DNA of 64,000 nt from Streptomyces roseoviridis (GCF_039535235.1 NZ_BAAAWU010000001.1:3534001-3598000), one strand, 5' to 3'. Positions 43,339-52,196 are shown, numbered from the stretch's first letter. Translations and numbers: made by a program. The notes: generated from the letters alone by a model not told the origin.

Positions 43339-43845
43339 TTCCTCTAAATTCTGCACCTTGACCCGCCTTGCCCGAAATGGCAGAAGCGGGCCGAGTCGGT
43401 TATAGGACGAACGGCTTGTCCTCGGCACTACAACTACACCATCCGTCCAGCCACGTCGGCCAAACCGATGGAATTGCCCTCGCAGGTGTTCATCAGCGGC
43501 GGAAGTCGATGGACCATGCCATAACGGACAGTCACGCCACTGTGACGATCAGTCACAGAGCGATCAGGAGTCCTCAGACCCCCCATAGAGTGCAATGCTG
43601 AGCGTTCCGCCCAATCTTGGACGGAAGGAACCCTCCCCGGACTCCTTGTCCTATTTTGGCACGAGGGTGGGCGATGGGCGCAAGGGTGCGGTAAGTGCTG
43701 TCCGTCACGCTTGAACCAAAGGCCCGGATCGGGACCTACGTCCCGCCCCATCGGCACCGCCGACCCCACCAGAGCACACCAAAGATCCGAACAGGTGTCC
43801 AGCGATGAAGATCATTTACATCAGATGGAGATGTCCTGTCGATGG
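43339..43845. promoter_or_regulatory. bldC upstream region with TGTGAC/GTCACA dyad
   Basis: More than 500 bp without a convincing gene between bldC and the conserved unknown gene, both on the minus strand. It is less GC-rich than the neighbours. At 43541-43557 TGTGAC-N5-GTCACA forms a perfect dyad, preceded by GTCAC at 43531. Such long noncoding regions before bld genes usually carry regulator sites. Specific binding proteins cannot be named. Confidence 0.4.
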
Positions 43846-44709
43846 TCAGTTCGCGAACTCGAGGTTGCGGACCGCCCGCCACCGCTCGGCGAGACGCTCG
43901 TAGGCCGCCCGCGCGGCCTCCCCCTCGCCGTCCCGCAGCGCCGCGATGCCCTCGGCCACGTCCGCCGCCGAGCGGTCCGCGGCCAGCGCCTCCGCGGGGA
44001 CCGCGTGCACCAGGCCGCCGTAGTCCAGCTCCACCAGCGCCCGCGGATGGAACTCCTCCAGCCAGCGGCCCACCCCGACGAGCCCCTCGGTCATCGGCCC
44101 CTCCGCGATCGCCCCCCGCAACGCCTTCAGGGAACGCGCCAGCCGCCGCCGCGCCTGCGCCATCGGCGTCCGGTAGCGCAGCACCGCCCCACCGGCCCCA
44201 CCGGGCCCTCCCGCGCCGCCGCCCGGCTCGTACTCCCGCTCCTCGTCCGAGAACAGCGCGAACCAGCTCAGCGGCACTCGCCACACCGCACTGCGGATCC
44301 ACGGCCGCGCGTCCGGGTTCCGCTCCACCCACCGCTCGTGGTCCGCCACCGCCTGCTCCCGCACCACCGGCGGCAGCATCGCGTCCAGGACCGGCGCCGG
44401 CAGCGTCCCGCCCACCAGCTCCTCCATCGCCAGCCAGCCCCGCAGCCGCGTCCGCCACGGACAGACCAGGACCACCCCGTCCACCGCCACCACGAACGCG
44501 TCGCCGCTCTCGTGCGCCGGCACCGGCACCGGCGGCACCGGCACCAGATCGGCCAGCGAGCGCCGCAGTTCGTCCTGCGCGCCGGGCAGGTCCGTGCGGC
44601 GCGCGTACCGGGCCCAGTGCTCCCGCTCCGCGACCGGGAACGCGGCCAGCGGCTCGTACACGCGCAGATAGGAGGCGTAGGGGACCAGCACCGAGGACAC
44701 GACCGACAT
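43846..44709 (-). CDS. Conserved actinobacterial protein of unknown function
   Basis: A 287-residue soluble protein without signal or membrane segments. It is rich in Trp/Arg/Pro, with a Gly-rich loop (GGGAGGPGGAGG) near the middle and helical N- and C-terminal parts (AYERLAERWRAVRNLEF). I do not recognise a catalytic motif. It lies between bldC and vdh in the position of SCO4090, so it is conserved in Streptomyces. ATG 44709 begins MSVVSSVLVPYASYLRV. Confidence 0.8.
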   Translation of the reverse strand: MSVVSSVLVPYASYLRVYEPLAAFPVAEREHWARYARRTDLPGAQDELRRSLADLVPVPPVPVPAHESGDAFVVAVDGVVLVCPWRTRLRGWLAMEELVGGTLPAPVLDAMLPPVVREQAVADHERWVERNPDARPWIRSAVWRVPLSWFALFSDEEREYEPGGGAGGPGGAGGAVLRYRTPMAQARRRLARSLKALRGAIAEGPMTEGLVGVGRWLEEFHPRALVELDYGGLVHAVPAEALAADRSAADVAEGIAALRDGEGEAARAAYERLAERWRAVRNLEFAN

Positions 44710-44862
44710 GTCGCAAATCCTTCCACGCGCGTACTCCTGGAGGGGGTGATCCGCAGCACTGCGTCCCTGCTACGCCCAGGTAGCACTTAACCTTCTGCCG
44801 TTCCGGTCCCTCCCCCACCCGCAGGGGGGACCTTCCGCCGCCTCGTTTTGGGAGTCACCACC

Positions 44863-45951
44863 GTGACCGATGTGACCGGCGTTCCTGACGTACTGCACAC
44901 CCTGTTCCACTCGGAGCAGGGAGGCCACGAGCAGATCGTGCTGTGCCAGGACCGCGCCACGGGCCTCAAGGCCGTCATCGCCCTCCACAACACCGCCCTG
45001 GGCCCGGCCCTCGGCGGCACCCGCTTCTACCCCTACGCCACCGAGGCCGAGGCGATCGCCGACGCGCTCAACCTGTCCCGCGGCATGTCGTACAAGAACG
45101 CCATGGCCGGACTCGACCACGGCGGCGGCAAGGCCGTGATCATCGGCGACCCGGAGCAGATCAAGACCGAGGAACTGCTCCTCGCCTACGGCCGCTTCGT
45201 GGCCTCCCTCGGCGGCCGCTACGTCACCGCCTGCGACGTCGGCACCTACGTCGCCGACATGGACGTCGTGGCCCGCACCAACCGGTGGACCACCGGCCGC
45301 TCCCCCGAGAACGGCGGCGCCGGCGACTCCTCCGTCCTCACCGCCTTCGGCGTCTTCCAGGGCATGCGCGCCTCCGCGCAGCACCTGTGGGGCGACCCGA
45401 CCCTGCGCGGCCGCAAGGTCGGCGTCGCGGGCGTCGGCAAGGTCGGCCACTACCTCGTCGAGCACCTGATCGCCGACGGCGCCGAGGTCGTCGTCACCGA
45501 CGTCCGCGAGGAGTCGGTGCGCCGGATCACCGAGAAGTTCCCGCAGGTGTCCGTCGTCGCCGACACCCAGGCCCTGATCCGGGTCGAGGGCCTGGACGTC
45601 TACGCGCCCTGCGCGCTGGGCGGCGCCCTGAGCGAGGAGACGGTGCCGTTCCTCACCGCCGCCATCGTCTGCGGCGCGGCCAACAACCAGCTGGCCCACC
45701 CGGGCATCGAGAAGGACCTCGTGGAGCGCGGGATCCTCTACGCGCCCGACTACGTGGTCAACGCCGGTGGCGTGATCCAGGTCGCCGACGAGCTGCACGG
45801 CTTCGACTTCGACCGGTGCAAGGCCAAGGCCACGAAGATCTTCGACACCACCCTGGAGATCTTCGCACGTGCGAAGGCGGACGGCATCCCGCCGGCCGCG
45901 GCGGCCGACCGGATCGCCGAGCAGCGCATGGCCGAGGCGCGCCGGGCCTGA
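44863..45951 (+). CDS. vdh: Valine (branched-chain amino acid) dehydrogenase
   Basis: NAD-dependent oxidative deamination of valine, leucine and isoleucine, feeding branched-chain acyl-CoA to fatty acid and polyketide synthesis. 362 residues. Catalytic Lys in [16 protein letters not shown], substrate segment [14 protein letters not shown], Rossmann motif [12 protein letters not shown], and [11 protein letters not shown] near the C-terminus. GTG 44863 lies 8 bp after GGGAG. The gene is divergent from the unknown gene at 44709 and matches SCO4089, the characterised vdh. Confidence 0.95.
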   Translation: MTDVTGVPDVLHTLFHSEQGGHEQIVLCQDRATGLKAVIALHNTALGPALGGTRFYPYATEAEAIADALNLSRGMSYKNAMAGLDHGGGKAVIIGDPEQIKTEELLLAYGRFVASLGGRYVTACDVGTYVADMDVVARTNRWTTGRSPENGGAGDSSVLTAFGVFQGMRASAQHLWGDPTLRGRKVGVAGVGKVGHYLVEHLIADGAEVVVTDVREESVRRITEKFPQVSVVADTQALIRVEGLDVYAPCALGGALSEETVPFLTAAIVCGAANNQLAHPGIEKDLVERGILYAPDYVVNAGGVIQVADELHGFDFDRCKAKATKIFDTTLEIFARAKADGIPPAAAADRIAEQRMAEARRA

Positions 45952-45959
45952 CTCTTGAC

Positions 45960-46025
45960 AGGTCCGGCCCGCCGACCGGGGGCGATTCGCGAGACTTCGC
46001 TCACGCCGATCGGCGGGTCGGACCT
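45960..46025 (+). terminator. Long inverted repeat downstream of vdh
   Basis: Nineteen-base arms (45960-45978 and 46007-46025; AGGTCCGGCCCGCCGACCG with 17 of 19 complementary) begin 9 bp after the vdh stop. The loop is about 28 nt. The most natural role is termination of vdh, but it also lies upstream of the DUF3073 gene. Confidence 0.65.
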
Positions 46026-46240
46026 CAAGAAGAGGTTAAAATCGCGATTGACCAGCGAGGACAGGGCACCTCGATGGTTCTGTACCGGGGTATGTGATGC
46101 GCGCGGCGTACCGTAGACCGACGGAAACAGGTACCGTTGAAGCCCTACGGACCGGTCTCTCTCCCGAGAGCCCGTTCCGAACCATGAACGCGTGTCAAGA
46201 CTCTGGGGCCGTCGAGCCCCGTCACCGAGGGGGTCGAGCC

Positions 46241-46498
46241 ATGGGGCGCGGCCGGGCAAAGGCCAAGCAGACCAAGGTCGCCCGCCAGCTGAAGTACAGC
46301 AGCGGCGGGACCGACCTTGCGCGTCTGGCCCACGAGCTGGGCGCTTCGACGACTTCGAGCCAGCCGCCGAATGGCGAGCCGTTCGAGGACGACGACGAGG
46401 AAGACGACCCGTACGCGCAGTACGCGGATCTTTACAACACGGACGACGAGGACGAGGACGACGAGTCCGGTCCGGCGTCCACTCAGCGTCGCGCTTGA
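46241..46498 (+). CDS. DUF3073 domain-containing protein
   Basis: An 85-residue actinobacterial protein. The N-terminus is basic (MGRGRAKAKQTKVARQLKYS) and the C-terminal half strongly acidic (EDDDEEDDPYAQYADLY, DDEDEDDE). This charge-segregated layout is the DUF3073 signature. Function is unknown; the basic head suggests nucleic acid or ribosome contact. ATG 46241 has a GAGGGGG site upstream. Confidence 0.88.
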   Translation: MGRGRAKAKQTKVARQLKYSSGGTDLARLAHELGASTTSSQPPNGEPFEDDDEEDDPYAQYADLYNTDDEDEDDESGPASTQRRA

Positions 46499-46511
46499 CC
46501 TTCCGCACATC

Positions 46512-46544
46512 GAAACCCGGTCCGGGCACCCCGGACCGGGTTTC
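46512..46544 (+). terminator. Terminator after the DUF3073 gene
   Basis: Arms GAAACCCGGTCCGG and complement with a 5-nt loop, ending in TTTC, 14 bp after the stop codon. Confidence 0.78.
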
Positions 46545-46586
46545 TGCGCTGTCCGGAGGGAGCCGGGCTCCTCGTGCCCCGACGCG

Positions 46587-46620
46587 GAAGAGCACCCCTC
46601 GACGTCAAGGGGTGCTCTTC
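46587..46620 (-). terminator. Terminator of purM (convergent pair)
   Basis: Arms GAAGAGCACCCCT / AGGGGTGCTCTTC with an 8-nt loop, 45 bp beyond the purM stop. Together with the hairpin at 46512 it separates two convergent units. Confidence 0.72.
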
Positions 46621-46664
46621 GGTGTGCGTCGTACGGCCGAGGCCGAGGCCACGTCCGGTAGCGG

Positions 46665-47732
46665 CTACTTCGCGTAGTCGCCGACCAGCTCGGCGCCGGT
46701 CTCCTTGTCGCCGCGCTCGGTGATCTCGCCGGCGACCCAGGACTCCACGCCCCGGTCGGCGAGGGTCGTCAGGGCCACGTCGACCGAGTCGGCCGGGACG
46801 ACCGCCATCATGCCGACGCCCATGTTCAGGGTCTTCTCCAGCTCCAGGCGCTCGACCTGTCCGGCCGTGCCGACCAGGTCGAAGACGGCGCCGGGAGCCC
46901 AGGTCGAGCGGTCCACGACGGCGTGCAGGCCGTCCGGGATCACCCGGGCCAGGTTGGCGGCCAGACCGCCGCCCGTGATGTGGCTGAAGGCGTGCACGTC
47001 GGTGGTCCGGGTGAGCGCCAGGCAGTCCAGCGAGTAGATCTTGGTGGGCTCCAGGAGTTCCTCGCCCAGGGTCCGGCCGAACTCCTCGACCTGCTGGTCG
47101 AGGGTCATGCCGGCGCGGTCGAAGACCACGTGCCGCACGAGCGAGTACCCGTTGGAGTGAAGACCGGAGGACGCCATGGCGATGACGGCGTCACCCGTAC
47201 GGATACGATCCGCGCCGAGCAGCCGGTCGTGCTCCACGACACCGGTGCCGGCGCCGGCCACGTCGAAGTCGTCCGGTCCGAGCAGGCCCGGGTGCTCCGC
47301 GGTCTCGCCGCCGACCAGGGCGCAGCCGGCCAGGACGCAGCCCTCGGCGATGCCCTTGACGATGGCGGCGACGCGCTCGGGGTGGACCTTGCCGACGCAG
47401 ATGTAGTCGGTCATGAAGAGCGGCTCGGCACCGCAGACGACGATGTCGTCCATGACCATGGCGACCAGGTCGTGGCCGATGGTGTCGTACACGCCCATCT
47501 GGCGGGCGATGTCGACCTTCGTGCCGACGCCGTCGGTGGCGGAGGCGAGCAGCGGGCGCTCGTAGCGCTTGAGGGCGGAGGCGTCGAAGAGACCGGCGAA
47601 GCCGCCGAGGCCGCCGAGGACCTCGGGGCGCTGCGTCTTCTTCACCCACTCCTTCATGAGCTCGACGGCGCGGTCGCCCGCTTCGATGTCGACGCCCGCG
47701 CTCGCGTAGCTGGCACCAGTGGTCTGAGACAT
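46665..47732 (-). CDS. purM: Phosphoribosylformylglycinamidine cyclo-ligase (AIR synthetase)
   Basis: Step 5 of de novo purine synthesis: ATP-dependent closure of FGAM to AIR. 355 residues, standard length. PurM motifs: SYASAGVDIEAGD at the N-terminus, LLASATDGVGTKVDIA, the central VGGETAEHPGL, and HITGGGLAANLARVIP. It follows purF on the minus strand after 45 bp, so purF-purM is one unit. ATG 47732. Confidence 0.96.
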   Translation of the reverse strand: MSQTTGASYASAGVDIEAGDRAVELMKEWVKKTQRPEVLGGLGGFAGLFDASALKRYERPLLASATDGVGTKVDIARQMGVYDTIGHDLVAMVMDDIVVCGAEPLFMTDYICVGKVHPERVAAIVKGIAEGCVLAGCALVGGETAEHPGLLGPDDFDVAGAGTGVVEHDRLLGADRIRTGDAVIAMASSGLHSNGYSLVRHVVFDRAGMTLDQQVEEFGRTLGEELLEPTKIYSLDCLALTRTTDVHAFSHITGGGLAANLARVIPDGLHAVVDRSTWAPGAVFDLVGTAGQVERLELEKTLNMGVGMMAVVPADSVDVALTTLADRGVESWVAGEITERGDKETGAELVGDYAK

Positions 47733-47777
47733 GGGTTCAGAGCTTTCGTGTCGTACTGCGGGGTGTGCAGCGGGGTC

Positions 47778-49304
47778 TTACGGACGGCGCAGGGCGTCGG
47801 CGGCCGCGGTGGCGGCCGGACCGGCGGCCAGCTCGGTCTCCAGGAGCTGCTTGCCGAGCAGTTCGGGGTCCGGAAGCTCCATCGGGTACTCGCCGTCGAA
47901 GCAGGCGCGGCAGAGGTCGGGCTTGGCGATGGTGGTCGCCTCGATCATCCCGTCGAGCGAGATGTACGAGAGCGAGTCCGCGCCGAGCGACTTGCCGATC
48001 TCCTCGACCGACATGCCGTTGGCGATCAGCTCCGCGCGGGTGGCGAAGTCGATGCCGAAGAAGCAGGGCCACTTCACCGGCGGGGAGGAGATCCGGATGT
48101 GGACCTCGGCGGCGCCGGCCTCGCGGAGCATCCGGACCAGTGCGCGCTGGGTGTTGCCGCGGACGATCGAGTCGTCGACGACCACCAGGCGCTTGCCCTT
48201 GATGACTTCCTTGAGGGGGTTGAGCTTCAGCCGGATGCCCAGCTGGCGGATGGTCTGCGAGGGCTGGATGAAGGTCCGGCCGACGTAGGCGTTCTTGACC
48301 AGGCCGGCGCCGAACGGGATGCCGGAGGCCTCCGCGTAGCCGATGGCGGCCGGCGTGCCGGACTCCGGCGTCGCTATCACCAGGTCGGCCTCGACGGGGG
48401 CCTCCTTGGCGAGCCGGCGGCCCATCTCCACGCGGGAGAGGTACACGTTCCGGCCGGCGATGTCGGTGTCGGGGCGGGCCAGGTACACGTACTCGAAGAC
48501 ACAGCCCTTGGGCTTCGCTTCTGCGAATCGAGAGGTGCGGATGCCGTTCTCGTCGATCGCGATCAGCTCGCCCGGCTCGACCTCGCGGACGAAGCTGGCG
48601 CCGCAGATGTCGAGAGCGGCGGACTCGGAGGCGACCACCCAGCCGCGCTCCAGGCGCCCGAGGACCAGCGGGCGGATGCCCTGCGGGTCACGCGCCGCGT
48701 AGAGCGTGTGCTCGTCCATGAAGACGAGGGAGAAGGCGCCCCGGACCTCGGGGAGGACCTTCGCGGCCGCCTGCTCGATGGTGAGCGGCGTGCCGTCCTC
48801 GGCCACCTGGCCCGCGAGCAGCGCGGTGACCAGGTCGGTGTCGTTGGTGGCGGCGACCTGGGTGGAGCGGCCCTCCCGCTTGGGAAGGTCGGCGACCATC
48901 TCGGCCAGCTGCGCCGTGTTCACCAGGTTGCCGTTGTGTCCGAGCGCGATCGAGCCCTGGGCGGTGGCCCGGAACGTCGGCTGCGCGTTCTCCCACACGG
49001 AGGCCCCGGTGGTCGAGTAGCGGGCGTGACCGACCGCGATGTGACCCTGGAGGGAACCGAGAGAGGTTTCGTCGAAGACCTGGGACACCAGGCCCATGTC
49101 CTTGAAGACGAGGATCTGGGAGCCGTTGCTGACCGCGATTCCCGCGGATTCCTGGCCCCGATGCTGGAGGGCGTAGAGCCCGAAGTACGTGAGCTTTGCG
49201 ACCTCTTCGCCCGGAGCCCAGACACCGAAGACGCCACAAGCGTCCTGGGGGCCTTTCTCGCCGGGGAGCAGATCGTGATTGAGTCGACCGTCACCACGTG
49301 GCAC
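47778..49304 (-). CDS. purF: Amidophosphoribosyltransferase
   Basis: First committed step of purine synthesis: PRPP + Gln to phosphoribosylamine. 508 residues. The first 22 residues form a propeptide; cleavage exposes Cys23 (DACGVFGVWAPGEEV), the glutaminase nucleophile. The PRPP loop is VVVDDSIVRGNT. Cysteines in DLCRACFDGEYP match the last two iron-sulfur ligands of the Bacillus-type enzyme, so it is probably a 4Fe-4S PurF. The start is GTG 49304; SD spacing is short (GGAG then 2 bp), but the propeptide sequence MPRGDGRLNHDLLPGEKGP is conserved. The 250-bp region upstream shows no gene. Confidence 0.95.
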   Translation of the reverse strand: MPRGDGRLNHDLLPGEKGPQDACGVFGVWAPGEEVAKLTYFGLYALQHRGQESAGIAVSNGSQILVFKDMGLVSQVFDETSLGSLQGHIAVGHARYSTTGASVWENAQPTFRATAQGSIALGHNGNLVNTAQLAEMVADLPKREGRSTQVAATNDTDLVTALLAGQVAEDGTPLTIEQAAAKVLPEVRGAFSLVFMDEHTLYAARDPQGIRPLVLGRLERGWVVASESAALDICGASFVREVEPGELIAIDENGIRTSRFAEAKPKGCVFEYVYLARPDTDIAGRNVYLSRVEMGRRLAKEAPVEADLVIATPESGTPAAIGYAEASGIPFGAGLVKNAYVGRTFIQPSQTIRQLGIRLKLNPLKEVIKGKRLVVVDDSIVRGNTQRALVRMLREAGAAEVHIRISSPPVKWPCFFGIDFATRAELIANGMSVEEIGKSLGADSLSYISLDGMIEATTIAKPDLCRACFDGEYPMELPDPELLGKQLLETELAAGPAATAAADALRRP

Positions 49305-49520
49305 GTCTCCGAGTGTAGGCGAGGTCGACCACTGGTCCGAATTCGTCCGGAGGCGTGATACGGCGCTGTGCGATCGCATGAACTGATCGTCCGTTCCTTG
49401 TCGGAGCCCACAAAGCAGGCGGCGTAAGGGCGGCAGCCGGGTGGCGTGATCAGAGCACACGCTCGTACGGCACGGGCCGAACGGTCGGGATGTGACGGAG
49501 TCCACGCAGCAGGACGCCCG

Positions 49521-49550
49521 TTGACAGCCGGCGCCGGAGTCGGCCACGCT
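49521..49550 (+). promoter_or_regulatory. Promoter of the leader peptide/sulfatase unit
   Basis: Perfect TTGACA (49521-49526), 18 bp, CACGCT (49545-49550; conserved A2 and T6 of a -10). Only seven bases separate the -10 from the leader ATG at 49558, so the transcript should be leaderless. Confidence 0.55.
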
Positions 49551-49557
49551 TCCGATC

Positions 49558-49656
49558 ATGCAGCCCAACGGTGACCTCGACCCCTCGGTCACGCTCGTCG
49601 AGCGCCGGCACGTGGACCTGGCCCGTGTCGCGAGCGCCGTCTGTCGCCGCGCCTGA
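49558..49656 (+). CDS. Putative Cys-type leader peptide (32 residues)
   Basis: A 32-codon frame MQPNGDLDPSV then TLVERRHVDLARVASAVCRR and a final Ala. The segment RRHVDLxRVASAVC is the hallmark of the short actinobacterial leader peptides found before sulfur-related genes, such as the Cys-responsive Ms5788A-type uORFs in mycobacteria. The single Cys close to the end would be the sensing codon. It is predicted to be translated from a leaderless transcript and lies 184 bp upstream of a sulfatase gene, whose product releases sulfate. It is too short for routine gene calling. Family assignment is from the remembered consensus. Confidence 0.75.
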   Translation: MQPNGDLDPSVTLVERRHVDLARVASAVCRRA

Positions 49657-49840
49657 GCGCTTCCTTCCCCGGGCCGCAGGGCCGTGCCGGAGAACGGTGC
49701 GGCCGGGCCATGCCGTGGAGCCTGCCGCACCGCACCGCCGTCAGGCCGTGCCGTAGAGCCGCGCCCTCTCACCACCGCGCTCGCGGAACGTCCGCCTCCG
49801 GGCGGTTCCGCATTCCGCTGCATCCCTCCAGGAGTCCCGT
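49657..49840 (+). promoter_or_regulatory. Attenuator-like leader between the peptide and the sulfatase
   Basis: After the leader stop comes a pyrimidine tract (CTTCCTTCCCC at 49660-49670) able to pair with purine-rich ribosome-binding sequence. Potential stems follow (GGTGCGG near 49695 with CCGCACC near 49725; two GGCCGTGCCG direct repeats near 49681 and 49746). The sulfatase site AGGAG is at 49828-49832. Stalled or slow translation of the leader would change which stems form. Mechanism is inferred; structures were judged by eye. Confidence 0.45.
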
Positions 49841-51331
49841 ATGTCCACACCCCTGTCCCGGCGCGCCCTCGGCGGCGCCGCCGTCGGAACCGCCGCCGCG
49901 GCCGCCCTCGCCGCCACGGTCCCCGCCGCACCGGCCAGAGCCGCCGCTCCCGGGACGGCCGCGCGGGAGCGGCCGTTCCGTGCCGCGCCCGGCCGCCACT
50001 CCGCCCGCCCCAACATCCTGTTCATCCTCGGCGACGACCTCGGCTGGGCCGACCTCTCCTCCTACGGCTCCCCGCACATCCGCACCCCGCACCTGGACCG
50101 GCTCGCCCGCCAGGGCGTCCGCTTCACCGACGCCTACGCCGGCTCCGCCACCTGCTCGCCCACCCGCTTCAGCCTCTACACCGGCCGCTACCCGGGCCGC
50201 ACCAAGGGCGGTCTCGCCGAGCCGATAGCGGACCGGTCCGTCGGCCTGGAGCCCACCCACCCCACGCTCGCCTCACTGCTCCGCGACGCCGGCTACGCCA
50301 CCGCCCTCATCGGCAAGTGGCACTGCGGCTACCTCCCCGACTACTCCCCCACCCGCTCCGGCTGGAACGAGTTCTTCGGCAACTTCGGCGGAGCGCTCGA
50401 GTACTACTCCAAGCTCGGCCTCGGCGGCGAGTACGACCTCTACGAGGGCGACGCCGCGTACAAGGACCTGCGCTACTACACCCGGATCCTCACCGAGCGG
50501 GCGAGCGCGTACGTGAGCCGCGACCACGACCGGCCCTTCCTGCTGAACCTCAACTTCACCACCCCCCACTGGCCCTGGATCGCCGACGGCGACGAAGAGA
50601 CCAGCGCGGAGATCGTCCGGCGGATCAAGGCCGGTGACCGCTCCGCACTCTGGCACCAGGACGGCGGCTCCCTGGAGAAGTACAAGGAAATGGTCGAGGA
50701 CCTCGACCGCTCCGTCGGCACCGTCCTCGCCGCCCTCAGGCGCGCCGGCCGCGAACGCGACACCCTCGTCTTCTTCGCCAGCGACAACGGCGGCGAACGC
50801 TTCTCCTACAACTGGCCGCTCGCCGGCAACAAGGGCTCCCTCCAGGAGGGCGGCATCCGCGTCCCGTCGATCCTGCGCTGGCCCGCCCGGATCGACGGCG
50901 GCCAGGTCAGCGACCTGCCCGTCTTCTCCCCCGACTGGACCGCCACCCTCCTGGAGATCGGCGGCGCCCGTCCCCACCCGGCCTATCCGCTCGACGGCAC
51001 GAGCCTCGCCGGCCACCTGCTGCGCGGCGAGGACGTGCCCGAGCGCGACCTCTTCTGGCGGGTGCGGGGGGAGCGGGCGCTGCGCCGCGGCGACTGGAAG
51101 TACTACCGCGGCAAGAGCGGTCGCGACCAGCTCTTCCGGCTCACCGAGGACGCCCGCGAACAGGCCGACCGGGCCCCGTACGAGCGGGCACGGCTCGCCG
51201 ATCTGAAGGCCGCGTGGGAGAGGACGGACGCCGGCCTCCTCCCGTACGGAGGCCAGGGCCTCTCTTCCGGATCCTGCCGGGCCGGTCCCGACGTCCGGAC
51301 TAACCCTCGTCGGTCTCCGCGCGGGCGGTGA
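49841..51331 (+). CDS. Tat-exported sulfatase (arylsulfatase family)
   Basis: A 496-residue alkaline-phosphatase-superfamily sulfatase that hydrolyses sulfate esters outside the cell. The signal peptide has a twin-arginine motif (SRRALGG) and Ala-rich core ending near residue 34. Metal-binding Asp65-Asp66 occur in LGDDLGWADLSSYG. The formylglycine site is Cys105 in CSPTR, with Thr in place of the usual Ser/Ala, followed by GRYPGR. Further ligands are in SDNGGERFSYNWPLAGNKG. The Cys needs a formylglycine-generating enzyme, not encoded here; Tat export agrees with folding and modification in the cytosol. Its 3' end overlaps the convergent META gene by 32 bp. Confidence 0.92.
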   Translation: MSTPLSRRALGGAAVGTAAAAALAATVPAAPARAAAPGTAARERPFRAAPGRHSARPNILFILGDDLGWADLSSYGSPHIRTPHLDRLARQGVRFTDAYAGSATCSPTRFSLYTGRYPGRTKGGLAEPIADRSVGLEPTHPTLASLLRDAGYATALIGKWHCGYLPDYSPTRSGWNEFFGNFGGALEYYSKLGLGGEYDLYEGDAAYKDLRYYTRILTERASAYVSRDHDRPFLLNLNFTTPHWPWIADGDEETSAEIVRRIKAGDRSALWHQDGGSLEKYKEMVEDLDRSVGTVLAALRRAGRERDTLVFFASDNGGERFSYNWPLAGNKGSLQEGGIRVPSILRWPARIDGGQVSDLPVFSPDWTATLLEIGGARPHPAYPLDGTSLAGHLLRGEDVPERDLFWRVRGERALRRGDWKYYRGKSGRDQLFRLTEDAREQADRAPYERARLADLKAAWERTDAGLLPYGGQGLSSGSCRAGPDVRTNPRRSPRGR

Positions 51332-52121
51332 AGCCCTGGCCGTCCGCGCCGGTGACCGTGAGGGTGCGGTGGTCGAGCCGGTAGGTGAGGGGGCCGTCGA
51401 GGACTTCGTACAGCTTGGTCTCCAGCTCCATCTGCGGGCTCGTGCAGATCATCCGGGTCGTCGTGACCGCCCCGAGGGTGATGGTCCTGTCGGTGATCTT
51501 CGCGGGGGCGGAGACCCGGTTGCAGCCGAGGCTGCCGCTGAGCCGGCCGTCCTTGCCGAAGGTCAGCTTCGCCTTGCCCTCCGAGCCGGCCGGAAGCGAC
51601 GCGGACGTCTCCCCGCCGAGCAGGGCGTCCACCGTCCAGGCGGTGCCGACCAGCGGAGCGCCGGACTCGGCGACCAGTTCCAGGACCTTGCGGCCGTCGG
51701 CCGAGGCCAGGGTCAGCCCCTTCTTCTGCGCCTTGCCCTTGAGCTCGCCCGTGAACGCCTTCAGGAGCGCCCGCTCGAAGCGGTCCCGGTCGGCCGGACA
51801 GCCGATCAGCGTCACCTCGTGCGAGGAGACGGTGACGGTGTCCCCGTTCACGGCGACGGCGGCGCCGAAGTTGTTGCAGCCGGTGTTCCCCTTGGCGCGG
51901 CCGTTCTCCTCGACCTCCAGGTGCGCGCCGGGCGGGGCGACCGAGCGGGCGCCGTCGACGGTCACGGCGGCGATCGTCCAGTGGTTGCCGGCGACGGGCA
52001 GGTCGGGGGTGTCCGGGTCGCCCCCCGCCCCGGGGCCCGTGCCCGCCTCCGTACCGCAGGCGGAGAGCAGGGCGAGGGCCGAGACGGTCAGGGCTGCGGT
52101 GAGTGTGCGCGGCTTCTGCAT
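51300..52121 (-). CDS. META-domain lipoprotein
   Basis: A 273-residue lipoprotein: signal peptide with lipobox LLSAC, then two HslJ-like META repeats (about 42-140 and 150-265). Each shows the pattern W-x(n)-G-x-x-GCN (GNTGCNNFGAAV; GSLGCNRVSAPA) and a Cys later (LIGCPADRD; MICTSPQ). HslJ/META domains are linked to heat and novobiocin tolerance in E. coli; in Streptomyces function is unknown. ATG 52121. It converges with the sulfatase. Confidence 0.9.
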   Translation of the reverse strand: MQKPRTLTAALTVSALALLSACGTEAGTGPGAGGDPDTPDLPVAGNHWTIAAVTVDGARSVAPPGAHLEVEENGRAKGNTGCNNFGAAVAVNGDTVTVSSHEVTLIGCPADRDRFERALLKAFTGELKGKAQKKGLTLASADGRKVLELVAESGAPLVGTAWTVDALLGGETSASLPAGSEGKAKLTFGKDGRLSGSLGCNRVSAPAKITDRTITLGAVTTTRMICTSPQMELETKLYEVLDGPLTYRLDHRTLTVTGADGQGFTARAETDEG

Positions 52122-52196
52122 GCCGATGGGACGGGCCGCGGGTTCGTACGGTTCCTCGGTCCGGCCCGTACGGTGCGGCCCGGCCCGTACGGTTCC

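Noticed and set aside
43531..43557. A Crp binding site upstream of bldC
   Set aside because: TGTGA and TCACA are separated by 7 bp, one more than the usual Crp spacing, and the Streptomyces pattern GTG-N6-GNCAC is also off by one. Kept only as an unspecified dyad.
44863..46498. Cotranscription of vdh and the DUF3073 gene as one operon
   Set aside because: A large inverted repeat directly follows vdh and the gap is nearly 290 bp, so separate units are more likely.
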